Shown in pieces: positions 17,348 through 25,172 of a DNA stretch of 64,000 bases (within the stretch, counting starts at the first letter, position 1; every line of letters starts with the position of its first letter). The position numbers were made by a program, and so were the translations under genes. Location: NCBI RefSeq assembly GCF_039543525.1, contig NZ_BAABJX010000032.1, forward strand, positions 1-64,000, written 5' to 3'. This DNA comes from Algivirga pacifica (GTDB taxonomy: Bacteria > Bacteroidota > Bacteroidia > Cytophagales > Flammeovirgaceae). The notes under the pieces were generated by a model that saw only the letters and a list, made by a program, of their open reading frames with translations, was not told where the DNA came from and ran no database searches.

Positions 17348-18313
17348 ATGAGAAAACCTTGTTTTTTTCAATTATTTACGCTGTTCTTCCTTCTTTCATT
17401 TTCTTTATCCTGGGGACAACAACCTCAGCTTAGTATCAAACATGAAGTAAAGTCTGGAGAGACAGCACAATCCATTGCTAGCGCTTACAACATAGAAATC
17501 ACTGACTTACTGGATTTTAATAAAAAAAACAGTAGTCTTCTTTCCATTGGTGAAGTACTTTACATTCCCAATCAAGAAAGTGACAATAACAATCCGGAAA
17601 TTCCATCCAATCTATTACACCAACCGGCTGCTGCAGCTCCTCCAGCTAACCTGCAGTTAGCTAGTAGTAGAGGTGCACAAGAAAGAATCACTATTCCTGC
17701 AGGTGGTAGATTACCTATTATACACCAGATTGACATTAGCGAGAATGCTTATTCCTTGGCAAGCAACTTCAATGTTCCTGCTGATAGTATCTTCGTCTGG
17801 AACAAAGTTCCCATCAATGGAGACCTACATCCTAAAAAATGGATTATCGTAGGGTATGAATCAAATATGGGTAATACTTACGATGGTGTAAAGTCCTTAC
17901 AAGTCGTCGCTGGAAGAGGTGCTTCAAGCATAGAATATGTTTCCAATGAAAACCCTACGATCATGGAAGGGCAAGGAGTCTTTAAAAAGGCCAGCACTCA
18001 GCCTGTAGAAAAAAGTGTTCCCAGAACAGAAGAAGGAAAAGCATGGATTGTTCCTATGCCTAACAGTGCTTTGAATAAAGCGGTTGCGATTTACAAAAAA
18101 GAAACTGTCGGGGAATATATTAAGGTGATCAATCCTATCAACCCTTCCAAATACACTGCTGTCAAAGTACTCGCTGAGCTTCCTCCGCATGAGGCACAAG
18201 GAGGGATTGTCATTAAGCTATCTGCCGCTGTATGTCGCAAGATTGGTATTAAAGAAGATGAGATGAATGGAAAGGCATTTCCAATTAAGATAGAATATAT
18301 CGTACACTACTAG
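17348..18313 (+). CDS. Secreted LysM protein with RlpA-like C-terminal domain
   Basis: I place the start at ATG 17348, which gives a clean signal peptide (FQLFTLFFLLSFSLSWGQ) and 321 residues; 17 codons upstream lack signal character. The first LysM (about residues 32-75) shows HEVKSGETAQSIASAYNI, DLLDFNKKN and IGEVLYIPN. A second, weaker LysM-like unit has YSLASNFNVPADSIFVWNKV. The last 90 residues (VAIYKKETVGEYIKVINPIN, then KVLAELP and IKLSAAV) look like a double-psi beta-barrel related to RlpA. Binding to peptidoglycan in the periplasm is inferred. CAGTGAG heptamers start immediately after the stop codon. Confidence 0.85.
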   Translation: MRKPCFFQLFTLFFLLSFSLSWGQQPQLSIKHEVKSGETAQSIASAYNIEITDLLDFNKKNSSLLSIGEVLYIPNQESDNNNPEIPSNLLHQPAAAAPPANLQLASSRGAQERITIPAGGRLPIIHQIDISENAYSLASNFNVPADSIFVWNKVPINGDLHPKKWIIVGYESNMGNTYDGVKSLQVVAGRGASSIEYVSNENPTIMEGQGVFKKASTQPVEKSVPRTEEGKAWIVPMPNSALNKAVAIYKKETVGEYIKVINPINPSKYTAVKVLAELPPHEAQGGIVIKLSAAVCRKIGIKEDEMNGKAFPIKIEYIVHY

Positions 18314-18341
18314 CAGTGAGCAGTGAGCAGTGAGCAGTGAA
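18314..18341. repeat. Heptamer array CAGTGAG x3 plus CAGTGAA
   Basis: Four heptamers follow the TAG stop of the LysM gene with no spacer. It is the same unit as at 11948 and 26331. Confidence 0.9.
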
Positions 18342-18394
18342 CTTAAGTTATAGAACATGACTTTTACAGCAACCTAACAGATAAACAACAACAT

Positions 18395-18889
18395 ATGCAA
18401 ATCAACACCAACAACAACACCTATAAAGCCGCTTTTGAGGAGGATTTACTACACTTGAATGATCAGTCTATTCCTCTAGATATCGCCAAACTTAAAGAAG
18501 GGCACTTCAGTATTATACACAACGACCAAACCTTTGATGTGGTGGTGGTTGATGCGGATTATGAGCAAAAAGCATTTACTATCAAAGTCAATAATCAACG
18601 TTTTACCTTAACCGCAAAAACGGACTTGGACTTGATGCTTGAGAAACTAGGCATGAACACACAAGTGAATACTGTTGTTAGCGACATTAAAGCCCCTATG
18701 CCTGGACTAATCCTTACCTATAGTGTTGAAGAAGGCCAAGAAATTAGTAAGGGAACTCCCCTATTAATTCTGGAAGCCATGAAAATGGAGAATGTCATCA
18801 AATCACCAAGAGACGGAGTGATCAAGAAACTAAACCGGAAAGCTGGAGAGAATGTGGAGAAGAACACCGTTTTGGTCTCTTTCCAATAG
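18395..18889 (+). CDS. Free-standing biotin/lipoyl carrier protein
   Basis: The 164-residue protein ends in a biotinyl domain (about residues 95-164). It shows IKAPMPGLILTYSVEEGQEI, the attachment motif ILEAMKMEN whose Lys should be biotinylated, and the closing KAGENVEKNTVLV. The first 90 residues are a variable domain rich in Asn and Asp, as in carrier subunits of acyl-CoA carboxylases or decarboxylases of Bacteroidota. The carboxylase and transferase subunits normally adjacent are absent, so its partner must be encoded elsewhere. It could serve propionyl- or methylcrotonyl-type carboxylases. A five-copy hairpin array follows. Confidence 0.88.
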   Translation: MQINTNNNTYKAAFEEDLLHLNDQSIPLDIAKLKEGHFSIIHNDQTFDVVVVDADYEQKAFTIKVNNQRFTLTAKTDLDLMLEKLGMNTQVNTVVSDIKAPMPGLILTYSVEEGQEISKGTPLLILEAMKMENVIKSPRDGVIKKLNRKAGENVEKNTVLVSFQ

Positions 18890-18900
18890 TTTTTATGTTA

Positions 18901-19132
18901 CTACAGACGATGGAGCGCCCACAAAGGCGTTCTTCCTGTTTCATATTATTACAGATGATGAGGTGCCCACAAGAGGCACCTTTTTTTGCTTACTATTTTT
19001 CCTGAGGTTCGAGCGCCCACAAGGGGCACCTTTTTCACTTACTACTTTTCCTGAGCTTCGAGTGCCCACAAGGGGCACCTTTTTTACTTACTACTTTTCC
19101 TGAGCTTCGGGTGCCCACAAGGGGCACCCTTT
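18901..19132. repeat. Five tandem terminator-like hairpins, 48-49 bp period
   Basis: Five stem-loops of the form GTGCCC-ACAAG-GGGCAC, each followed by a T-rich run, lie at about 18914-18931, 18962-18980, 19012-19030, 19062-19079 and 19109-19129. The spacers repeat too: ACAGATGATG before copies 1-2 and CCTGAGCTTCG before copies 3-5 (starts at 19002, 19051, 19100). The last stem (19109-19116 with 19122-19129) is 8 bp perfect. An open frame through the array only reflects the repeat. It lies between the carrier-protein gene and rnhB. Confidence 0.92.
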
Positions 19133-19145
19133 CTGCATTTTTTCG

Positions 19146-19153
19146 TATCTTTG
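19146..19153 (+). promoter_or_regulatory. Candidate -7 promoter element for rnhB
   Basis: TATCTTTG matches TAnnTTTG, 35 bp before the rnhB ATG and just after the hairpin array, the same spacing as at pgi. Confidence 0.5.
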
Positions 19154-19188
19154 CCTGATAATTATACAACATCATCTAAAAATTATTC

Positions 19189-19788
19189 ATGTTAGCATCA
19201 ACCTTTGGATCAGGTAAAATTGAGGCAGGACTAGATGAGGCGGGTAGAGGCTGTCTAGCAGGACCTGTCGTAGCTGCAGCAGTTATTCTCCCTGTGGACT
19301 TCGAGCACCCGTTACTGAATGACTCCAAGAAAATCAGTGCAAAAAAAAGAGAGCTCCTTAAGGACATTATTAAGGAACACGCCCTTGCTTATGCGATTGC
19401 AGAGGTAAGTCCAGAAGAAATCGATAAGATCAATATTCTTAACGCCTCTTTTTTGGCTATGCACCGCTGTGTGGAACAACTAAGCGTACAGCCTGAGTTA
19501 CTACTTATTGACGGCAACCGCTTTAACCCCTACCCTAGTATCCCCCATGAATGTATCATCAAAGGAGACGGTAAATATGCGAGTATAGCGGCAGCTTCCA
19601 TTCTTGCTAAAACTTATCGTGACGAATTGATGCTGAAATTTGGAGAAGAATATCCCGGATATGGATGGGAAAAGAATGCAGGGTACCCTACAAAACAACA
19701 TAGGGCAGCAATTAAGGAATTAGGGACCACTCCACATCATCGTAGTTCCTTTAAGCTACTCCCTGAGCAGACGAGTCTACCGTTTTAA
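19189..19788 (+). CDS. rnhB: Ribonuclease HII
   Basis: RNase HII cuts the RNA strand of RNA-DNA hybrids and removes misincorporated ribonucleotides. The 199-residue product has the N-terminal GLDEAGRGCLAGPV block with two of the four acidic catalytic residues and the G-R-G of the ribonucleotide-sensing loop. LLIDGNRF carries the third acidic residue, and KGDGKYASIAAASILAKTYRDE carries the conserved lysine-serine region with the fourth. The ATG at 19189 puts the DEAGRG motif at residue 16, as expected. It is a single gene, separated from the upstream gene by five terminator-like hairpins. Confidence 0.95.
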   Translation: MLASTFGSGKIEAGLDEAGRGCLAGPVVAAAVILPVDFEHPLLNDSKKISAKKRELLKDIIKEHALAYAIAEVSPEEIDKINILNASFLAMHRCVEQLSVQPELLLIDGNRFNPYPSIPHECIIKGDGKYASIAAASILAKTYRDELMLKFGEEYPGYGWEKNAGYPTKQHRAAIKELGTTPHHRSSFKLLPEQTSLPF

Positions 19789-19829
19789 AAATTTTCAACA
19801 AAGGTTATCACGGTTAATTGTCTATGAGT

Positions 19830-19985
19830 AAAAAAGCCTACTGAACTGCTTGTAGAGTGTATTAATTTTTCAATGATCAATTTTCAATTAAACTAAATCA
19901 CCCAAAAAGGTTGCTGAACTAGCTCTAGAGTGTACTAATTATTGAAAATTAATCATTGATCATTGAAAATTGATAACTGATCATT
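19830..19985. repeat. Two tandem copies of the dispersed 85-bp repeat
   Basis: A diverged copy (19830-19890) and a good copy (19881-19973) share CTGAACT, TAGAGTGTA and TTTTCAAT/ATTGAAAA words with 63-148 upstream of pgi. The good copy keeps CACCCAAAAAG and the same order of words. They sit between rnhB and the Smr-protein gene. Confidence 0.7.
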
Positions 19986-20006
19986 AAAATATTAAACCAT
20001 TATAAA

Positions 20007-20969
20007 ATGAATATTGGAGATAGAGTAAGAAGTATTGGCGGTAACGAAGAAGGTATCGTCACCGGATTCATCAGTGAAAGAGAGGTAGAAGTGGAGATCG
20101 AGGATGGTTTCCGCATCCCTTTTTTACGCGCCGAACTGGTATTGGTTTCTAAAGACGAGACCAAAGCGTTTGGAGATAACCCAACACCCCTGGAAGATAG
20201 CTCAAAGAAGAATAAACCTCAAATCCCTGTTTATGCGGAAAAAGGAATATTCCTAGCTTTTACGCATCTCAACGACAAACTATTGGAGTTGCACCTGATC
20301 AATAATACAGACCTCACCATTCCTGTCTTATTGGGTTCTGAAAAGAAAGGAATGTACGAAGGAATCTACGTGGGAGGACTAAACCCTAAGACTCACAAGA
20401 AAGTGCACCAGCTCAACCTCGATGACTTTGAGCAATGGCCACTATTGATTGTACAGGGATTGCTATTCAAGGCTGGACTTAGTATCGCCAGAGAACCATT
20501 GGTACGCAAGCTTAAGTTCAAGGCCCAAGCCTTTATGAAAAGCAAAAAAGAGGTTCCTATGTTAGGGATGGATGGCTATGTCTTCCAATTGGATGTAGAG
20601 GAGCTAGGTGAGCTGGATGCCGACCAGCTAAAAAATGGTATTCTGGAAAGCGACCAACCTGCCCAGGAGCAAATCGAAATGCCTAAGGCCCCAAAAACAG
20701 AAATCGATCTACATGCAGAAGCATTGGGTATTGAAGGAGCGGACGAGAAAAATATTCTTAGCCTACAGATTCTGCATTTTGAAAAGGAGCTGGAAGCTGC
20801 TATCGCTCATGACAAACCTGCAATTACTTTCATACATGGAGTAGGTGCTGGTATACTTAAACAGGAGATCGAAAAAAGATTAAAGAAATACAAGGAACAT
20901 ATTGAGTTCTTCCAAGAGGCTCAAAAAGAAAAATTTGGCTACGGTGCCATTAAGATTAAGTTGAAATAA
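20007..20969 (+). CDS. DUF2027 protein with C-terminal Smr domain
   Basis: The 320-residue protein starts with a small KOW/SH3-like barrel (MNIGDRVRSIGGNEEGIVTGF). A DUF2027 middle follows, with strands such as LELHLINNTDLTIPVLL. The C-terminal Smr domain (about 230-320) shows EIDLHAEAL, ITFIHGVGAGILKQEI and the FGYGAIKIKLK end. The D-L-H and H-G-x-G motifs are those of Smr nucleases, which act on DNA or RNA structures or on stalled ribosomes. It is not MutS2, as no ATPase part is present. GAAGGAA heptamers begin at the base after its stop codon. Confidence 0.88.
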   Translation: MNIGDRVRSIGGNEEGIVTGFISEREVEVEIEDGFRIPFLRAELVLVSKDETKAFGDNPTPLEDSSKKNKPQIPVYAEKGIFLAFTHLNDKLLELHLINNTDLTIPVLLGSEKKGMYEGIYVGGLNPKTHKKVHQLNLDDFEQWPLLIVQGLLFKAGLSIAREPLVRKLKFKAQAFMKSKKEVPMLGMDGYVFQLDVEELGELDADQLKNGILESDQPAQEQIEMPKAPKTEIDLHAEALGIEGADEKNILSLQILHFEKELEAAIAHDKPAITFIHGVGAGILKQEIEKRLKKYKEHIEFFQEAQKEKFGYGAIKIKLK

Positions 20970-21046
20970 GAAGGAAGAAGGAAGAAGGAAGAAGGAAGAA
21001 GGAAGAAGGAAGAAGGAAGAAGGAAGAAGGAAGAAGGAAGAAGGAA
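20970..21046. repeat. Heptamer array GAAGGAA x11
   Basis: Eleven perfect 7-bp units form a pure purine tract on the plus strand, starting right after the TAA of the Smr gene. Confidence 0.95.
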
Positions 21047-21086
21047 TTTAACGACTATTCTTGTTAAAAACAGCCCTATTCATAAT

Positions 21087-21212
21087 TTTATCCTTCATCC
21101 TTTATCCTTTATCCTTTATCCTTTATCCTTTATCCTTTATCCTTTATCCTTTATCCTTTATCCTTTATCCTTTATCCTTTATCCTTTATCCTTTATCCTT
21201 TATCCTTTATCC
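21087..21212. repeat. Heptamer array TTTATCC x17 with one TTCATCC
   Basis: Eighteen consecutive 7-bp units, 17 identical and one TTCATCC variant, make a pyrimidine-rich tract 43 bp before the next gene. A 60-codon open frame through it is an artefact. Confidence 0.95.
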
Positions 21213-21254
21213 TTTAGACAACTTCATTTTTGATCACCACTAATTGAAATTACC

Positions 21255-21875
21255 ATGAAAATAGGTATTGGAACATTCTTTATCATACTAGCCCTATTGC
21301 TGTTTGGCATTGGTAAGCCCAAGTTTTCCAAAGAATACGAAGACTATAAGAGCGCCTCTCACACGATTTCAGAAGGCACTGTCTACCTAAATGGGAAGGT
21401 GGCGCCAACCACTCCCAACCTGATCAAGGATTTGGTATATGGATTCAAAGGGGAGTTTACAGGCTTTGGAAAATACAATGGTTTCAAACCCGTCGAGTTG
21501 TACGAACAGACGGTTCCTTTTATTACGGAAGATGGCAAAAACATCTCACTGGTTTTTGCACAACCTCCCCATAGAGGTCAATTTATCATCAAGCATATGC
21601 TTCCCGAAAAGACCCATAACAACACCGCCATTGTCTTGCAGGGAATCCGTAAAAATAGCATGCTCAATGTCTTAGGAGAAATGAAAGGAGATACGCTTCA
21701 AGTGAATTATAGTTATGTAGACACTCCTAAAGCTTATAAAGAATTTGTAGAAGGCGGCAACAGTATTCTAAATCAAGTATTTGCCGGATTGCTGGCAACA
21801 GGGCTATTGTTCTTGTTTTGGGGATTTTTAAGTAGACAGAAAAAGAAGAAGCACGGACGTAGAATACAGTATTAA
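21255..21875 (+). CDS. Hypothetical protein with N- and C-terminal membrane segments
   Basis: The 206-residue protein has a hydrophobic N-terminus (FFIILALLLFGIG), a roughly 150-residue soluble beta-rich middle and a second membrane helix near the end (VFAGLLATGLLFLFWGFL). A basic tail (RQKKKKHGRR) closes it. By the positive-inside rule the tail is cytosolic, so the middle is probably periplasmic. I do not recognise a family. It has its own promoter region containing the TTTATCC array, and is separated from hisC by about 170 bp of AT-rich DNA. Confidence 0.6.
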   Translation: MKIGIGTFFIILALLLFGIGKPKFSKEYEDYKSASHTISEGTVYLNGKVAPTTPNLIKDLVYGFKGEFTGFGKYNGFKPVELYEQTVPFITEDGKNISLVFAQPPHRGQFIIKHMLPEKTHNNTAIVLQGIRKNSMLNVLGEMKGDTLQVNYSYVDTPKAYKEFVEGGNSILNQVFAGLLATGLLFLFWGFLSRQKKKKHGRRIQY

Positions 21876-22044
21876 AGTAAAAGAATTAGCCGATTATAGG
21901 TATTTGACACTCCTTCCTTGAAACAATTCCATTAACAATAGGATTATATTGTGTTTAATACATAAATTAACCATTTCACTATAATTAATTATCAGTAATT
22001 ATTAGTCCGAAATTAATAATTATCAATAATCGACTGTATTCATT

Positions 22045-23085
22045 ATGTTCGAACTAAACAAACTACTTCGCCCGCACATCGCAGACTTGAAACCTTATTC
22101 CTCTGCCAAGGACGAATATACAGGGGGATATGGCATTTTTTTAGATGCCAATGAAAATGCACTGGGTTCTGCTTCATCCACTACCCACAACCGCTATCCA
22201 GACCCTTACCAAAAAGAGGTCAAAACCAAGATTGCTGCCCTCAAAGGTGTTGATGTTTCCAATATTTTCTTAGGAAATGGAAGTGACGATATCATTGACT
22301 TACTATTTAGAGTATTGTGTCGTCCTGAAAAAGACAATATCATTATCATGCCTCCTACTTTTGGCATGTATCAGGTAGCTGCAGATGTCAATACCATTGA
22401 GTATAGAGTAGCTCCCTTGACGGATAAATTTGAGCTACAGGCAGACAAAGTATTGGAGCAAGTGGATGAAAATACTAAGATGATTTTCGTCTGTACCCCA
22501 AACAACCCTACAGGGAACGACCTTTCCACTCAGGAAATCAATAAGATTATCGAAAACTTCGAGGGAATCGTAGTTGTCGATGAGGCTTATGCAGATTTCA
22601 CGACTCAGGAGAGCTATATTAACCACCTAGAGCAATATCCTAACGTAGTGGTATTACAAACCTTCTCCAAAGCCTGGGGAATGGCCGAGCTTCGTCTGGG
22701 AATGGCATTTGCTTCTTCAGACATCATCCATGTCCTTAACAAAGTAAAGATGCCTTACAATATCAATGGCATCACGCAAAAGATTGCTTTGGACGCATTG
22801 GAAAACGCTAATAAAAAAGAGGATATGGTTGCTGCTCTCATTGAAGAAAGAAAAAGATTAGAAGCAATACTCCCTACCCTTGATGTGGTACAGCATGTCT
22901 ACCCTTCTGATGCCAACTTCTTATTGGTAAAAGTAGAAGATGCTAACGATATCTATCAAAAATTGATGGATAAGAAAGTGATTGTTAGAAATATCTCCAA
23001 GGCTCCTGGCTGTGAAGGATGCTTGAGAATCAGTGTAGGTACGGCAGAGGAGAATGCGGTATTGTTGGACGTGCTCCGCGATTAA
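22045..23085 (+). CDS. hisC: Histidinol-phosphate aminotransferase
   Basis: HisC converts imidazole-acetol phosphate to histidinol phosphate using PLP. The 346-residue fold-type I aminotransferase shows FLDANENALG near the N-terminus, IFLGNGSDDIIDLLFR, TPNNPTGN and VVVDEAYADF. QTFSKAWGMAELRLG contains the PLP lysine, and RISVGTAEEN carries the C-terminal substrate Arg. Other his genes in the window (hisH, hisA, hisF at 50.5-52.7 kb) are far away, so the pathway genes are split. A 277-bp double-arm palindrome starts just after its stop. Confidence 0.94.
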   Translation: MFELNKLLRPHIADLKPYSSAKDEYTGGYGIFLDANENALGSASSTTHNRYPDPYQKEVKTKIAALKGVDVSNIFLGNGSDDIIDLLFRVLCRPEKDNIIIMPPTFGMYQVAADVNTIEYRVAPLTDKFELQADKVLEQVDENTKMIFVCTPNNPTGNDLSTQEINKIIENFEGIVVVDEAYADFTTQESYINHLEQYPNVVVLQTFSKAWGMAELRLGMAFASSDIIHVLNKVKMPYNINGITQKIALDALENANKKEDMVAALIEERKRLEAILPTLDVVQHVYPSDANFLLVKVEDANDIYQKLMDKKVIVRNISKAPGCEGCLRISVGTAEENAVLLDVLRD

Positions 23086-23088
23086 AAC

Positions 23089-23365
23089 GCTTTGTTGAGC
23101 GCTACGCTGTTGAGTAGAGCTTCGCTCTGTTGAGTTTCACCTTCGGTGAGTTGAGTTATTTATCTTATCAGAGCCTGTTTATAAAACAGAAAATTAATGA
23201 CACCACTATTCGAAACGTTATTCTTACGTGGACCCTTGTCCTACAGACCGTGCGTGAGGCAAGGGCCTACATTGTATCGTATCATTAGAATAGAATAACT
23301 CAACTCACCGAAGGTGAAGCTCAACAGCACGGAGTGCTACTCAACAGCCGAGCGCTCAACAAAGC
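23089..23365. repeat. 277-bp inverted repeat built of mini-palindromes
   Basis: Two 72-nt arms (23089-23160 and 23294-23365) are inverted copies, gap-free, with 64 of 72 positions matching by my count. Each arm holds three mini-palindromes separated by GTTGAG. The middle one is AGAGC-TTC-GCTCT in one arm and AGCAC-TCC-GTGCT (reverse complement) in the other, so both stay self-complementary. TCACC-TTC-GGTGA is identical in both. The 133-bp centre contains ATTCTTACGTGGACCC-type words also found near 3818. It fills most of the 367-bp gap between hisC and the caspase gene. Confidence 0.88.
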
Positions 23366-23452
23366 ACCTATATGTAAATATTAACAAAATATCATTAGTT
23401 TTACGGCACCTAAAAAATTAAAGCAAAAACTACAAACCAATTATTTTCAGCC

Positions 23453-25075
23453 GTGAAACATTCAAGATTTCTTTTACTATTTGCCTTGGGTCTTATTGCT
23501 TTTTTCTCAAAGGCTCAAGAAAACAGAGGCTTTGGAGTGGCCCAAGCTACACCCGAAATTATAGAAGGTAAAAAATACGCCTTGGTCATGGGTAATAATA
23601 TTTATGACCATGAAAATGCCTGGCCAAAGCTTAACAATGCCGTCAATGATGCCCAGGATGTTGCCGCAGCCCTGCAACAATTCCATGGATTTGAAGTCAC
23701 CTTCTTACAAAATTCTACCAAGAAGAACTTTTTAGATGCATTCAGAAGCATTAGTGATAAGGTTCAGAAAAACGACCGCTTTTTACTTTTTGTCGCTGGG
23801 CATGGTGATTTTGACCCTGACCTTACCAAGGATGGTTATTTGGTCTTTAAAGACTCTCAAGACCCAAAAGTGGATTCCTACCGAGGCACTTATGTTGACT
23901 ACACCCTACTCAACAGTATTCTGGATAATCTTAGCTGTGATCATGTAGGAGTAATCCTGGATGTTTGTTTTGGAGGAGTATTTAATGAAAGCCTCCGAAA
24001 AAGCAGTTCCCGTGGACAAAATAATATGTACAATCGAATCGCTCCTGAAACTTATGCCAAGATGATGCTGGGATACCGTACCAGAAAGGTGTTAACCTCT
24101 GGGGCTGACGAACCCGTTACCGATGGTGTAGGTCGTAACTCTCCCTTTACTAGCAGGGTATTAAAATCACTGACTTCTACTGAGAAACTGGTCTCTATGG
24201 AAAGAATCTTCCAAACGGTGAGGAGCGAAACTGGAAAGGGGCTTCTTAACCCCTTCGGCTCTAATAAAGTCGGCAGTGATTTTATCTTTCGCTATAAACT
24301 AGAAGGTATACTGGCGGACACTAATCCACTTGGAAATAATGAGATGGACCCTAAAGACCATGCCTTAACCTTGGTTCAAGGAGGATTCTTTAAAATGGGA
24401 GGAACAGAGTACGATGCCCAACCCATCCGAGAAGTAAAAGTAGACGACTTCTATATTAGCAAGCATGAGGTGACCGTAGCCCAGTTTGAAGAATTTGTTT
24501 TGGCAACCAACTACATTACCGATGCTGAAAAAGCTGGGAATAGTGAAAACTGGCGACACGACCCTAGAGGTATGGAACGCTTAAAGTCGGACTATAACCA
24601 ACCTGTAATTTATGTATCTTGGAATGATGCCGTAGCCTACTGCAATTGGTTGAGAGAATCAACAGGAGATTTCTTCCGCCTTCCAACAGAAGCTGAATGG
24701 GAATATGCTGCAAAAGGAGGAAGCTCATCCAAACGATATACCTTTGCTGGTGGAAACTCAGCATTTGACGTGATGTGGTTTGATCAAAACGCTGACAATA
24801 ACATTCACGCCATTGCCAAGAAAACTCCTAATGAGCTGGATTTATACGATATGAGTGGAAATGTATACGAATGGTGTGCTGACTACTACGGCCCATATCA
24901 CAACGATGATACCGATAACCCTAAAGGCCCTGAGGCGGGAACAGACCGAGTTACCCGAGGAGGCAGTTGGAGAGATTATGAGGAGAATGGCTCCCCCTCC
25001 TATCGCAATAGCTTCTCACAAGGAGAAGGTGCTGACGACATAGGATTTAGAGTAGTAAGAGCAACTTATGAGTAA
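23453..25075 (+). CDS. Secreted caspase-like (C14) protease fused to FGE/SUMF1-type domain
   Basis: The 540-residue product starts at GTG 23453 with a signal peptide (LLLFALGLIAFFSKAQ). Residues about 38-285 are a caspase-fold p20 domain with YALVMGNNIYDH, catalytic His117 in FVAGHGDF and Cys172 in ILDVCFGG. Residues about 300-538 form an FGE-sulfatase/SUMF1-type C-lectin fold with GGFFKMGG, EVTVAQFEEF, YVSWNDAVAYCNWL, RLPTEAEWEYAAKGG, MSGNVYEWC and RGGSW. The paired Cys of true formylglycine-generating enzymes are not seen near the RGGSW-to-GFR end, so this domain probably binds rather than oxidises. The substrate is unknown. It sits just upstream of a GH3 gene. Confidence 0.9.
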   Translation: MKHSRFLLLFALGLIAFFSKAQENRGFGVAQATPEIIEGKKYALVMGNNIYDHENAWPKLNNAVNDAQDVAAALQQFHGFEVTFLQNSTKKNFLDAFRSISDKVQKNDRFLLFVAGHGDFDPDLTKDGYLVFKDSQDPKVDSYRGTYVDYTLLNSILDNLSCDHVGVILDVCFGGVFNESLRKSSSRGQNNMYNRIAPETYAKMMLGYRTRKVLTSGADEPVTDGVGRNSPFTSRVLKSLTSTEKLVSMERIFQTVRSETGKGLLNPFGSNKVGSDFIFRYKLEGILADTNPLGNNEMDPKDHALTLVQGGFFKMGGTEYDAQPIREVKVDDFYISKHEVTVAQFEEFVLATNYITDAEKAGNSENWRHDPRGMERLKSDYNQPVIYVSWNDAVAYCNWLRESTGDFFRLPTEAEWEYAAKGGSSSKRYTFAGGNSAFDVMWFDQNADNNIHAIAKKTPNELDLYDMSGNVYEWCADYYGPYHNDDTDNPKGPEAGTDRVTRGGSWRDYEENGSPSYRNSFSQGEGADDIGFRVVRATYE

Positions 25076-25172
25076 GCTGTAAGCCGATTGTAATGTTGGC
25101 AAGGGTCTTGCTTATTGGATTAAATTCCCTTTCTTTGAAGGGAATTTAATTCAAATTTTTCTTACTTCTCTA

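Noticed and set aside
18852..19103. 83-residue open frame over the five-hairpin array
   Set aside because: It begins inside the carrier-protein gene in another frame and mirrors the DNA repeat; stems and T-runs explain the sequence better.
18901..19132. CRISPR array
   Set aside because: The repeats are hairpins with T-runs and the spacers themselves repeat; there are no unique spacers and no cas genes.
21061..21243. 60-residue open frame through the TTTATCC array
   Set aside because: It is only the translation of the heptamer repeat; composition is repetitive and there is no family or independent start signal.
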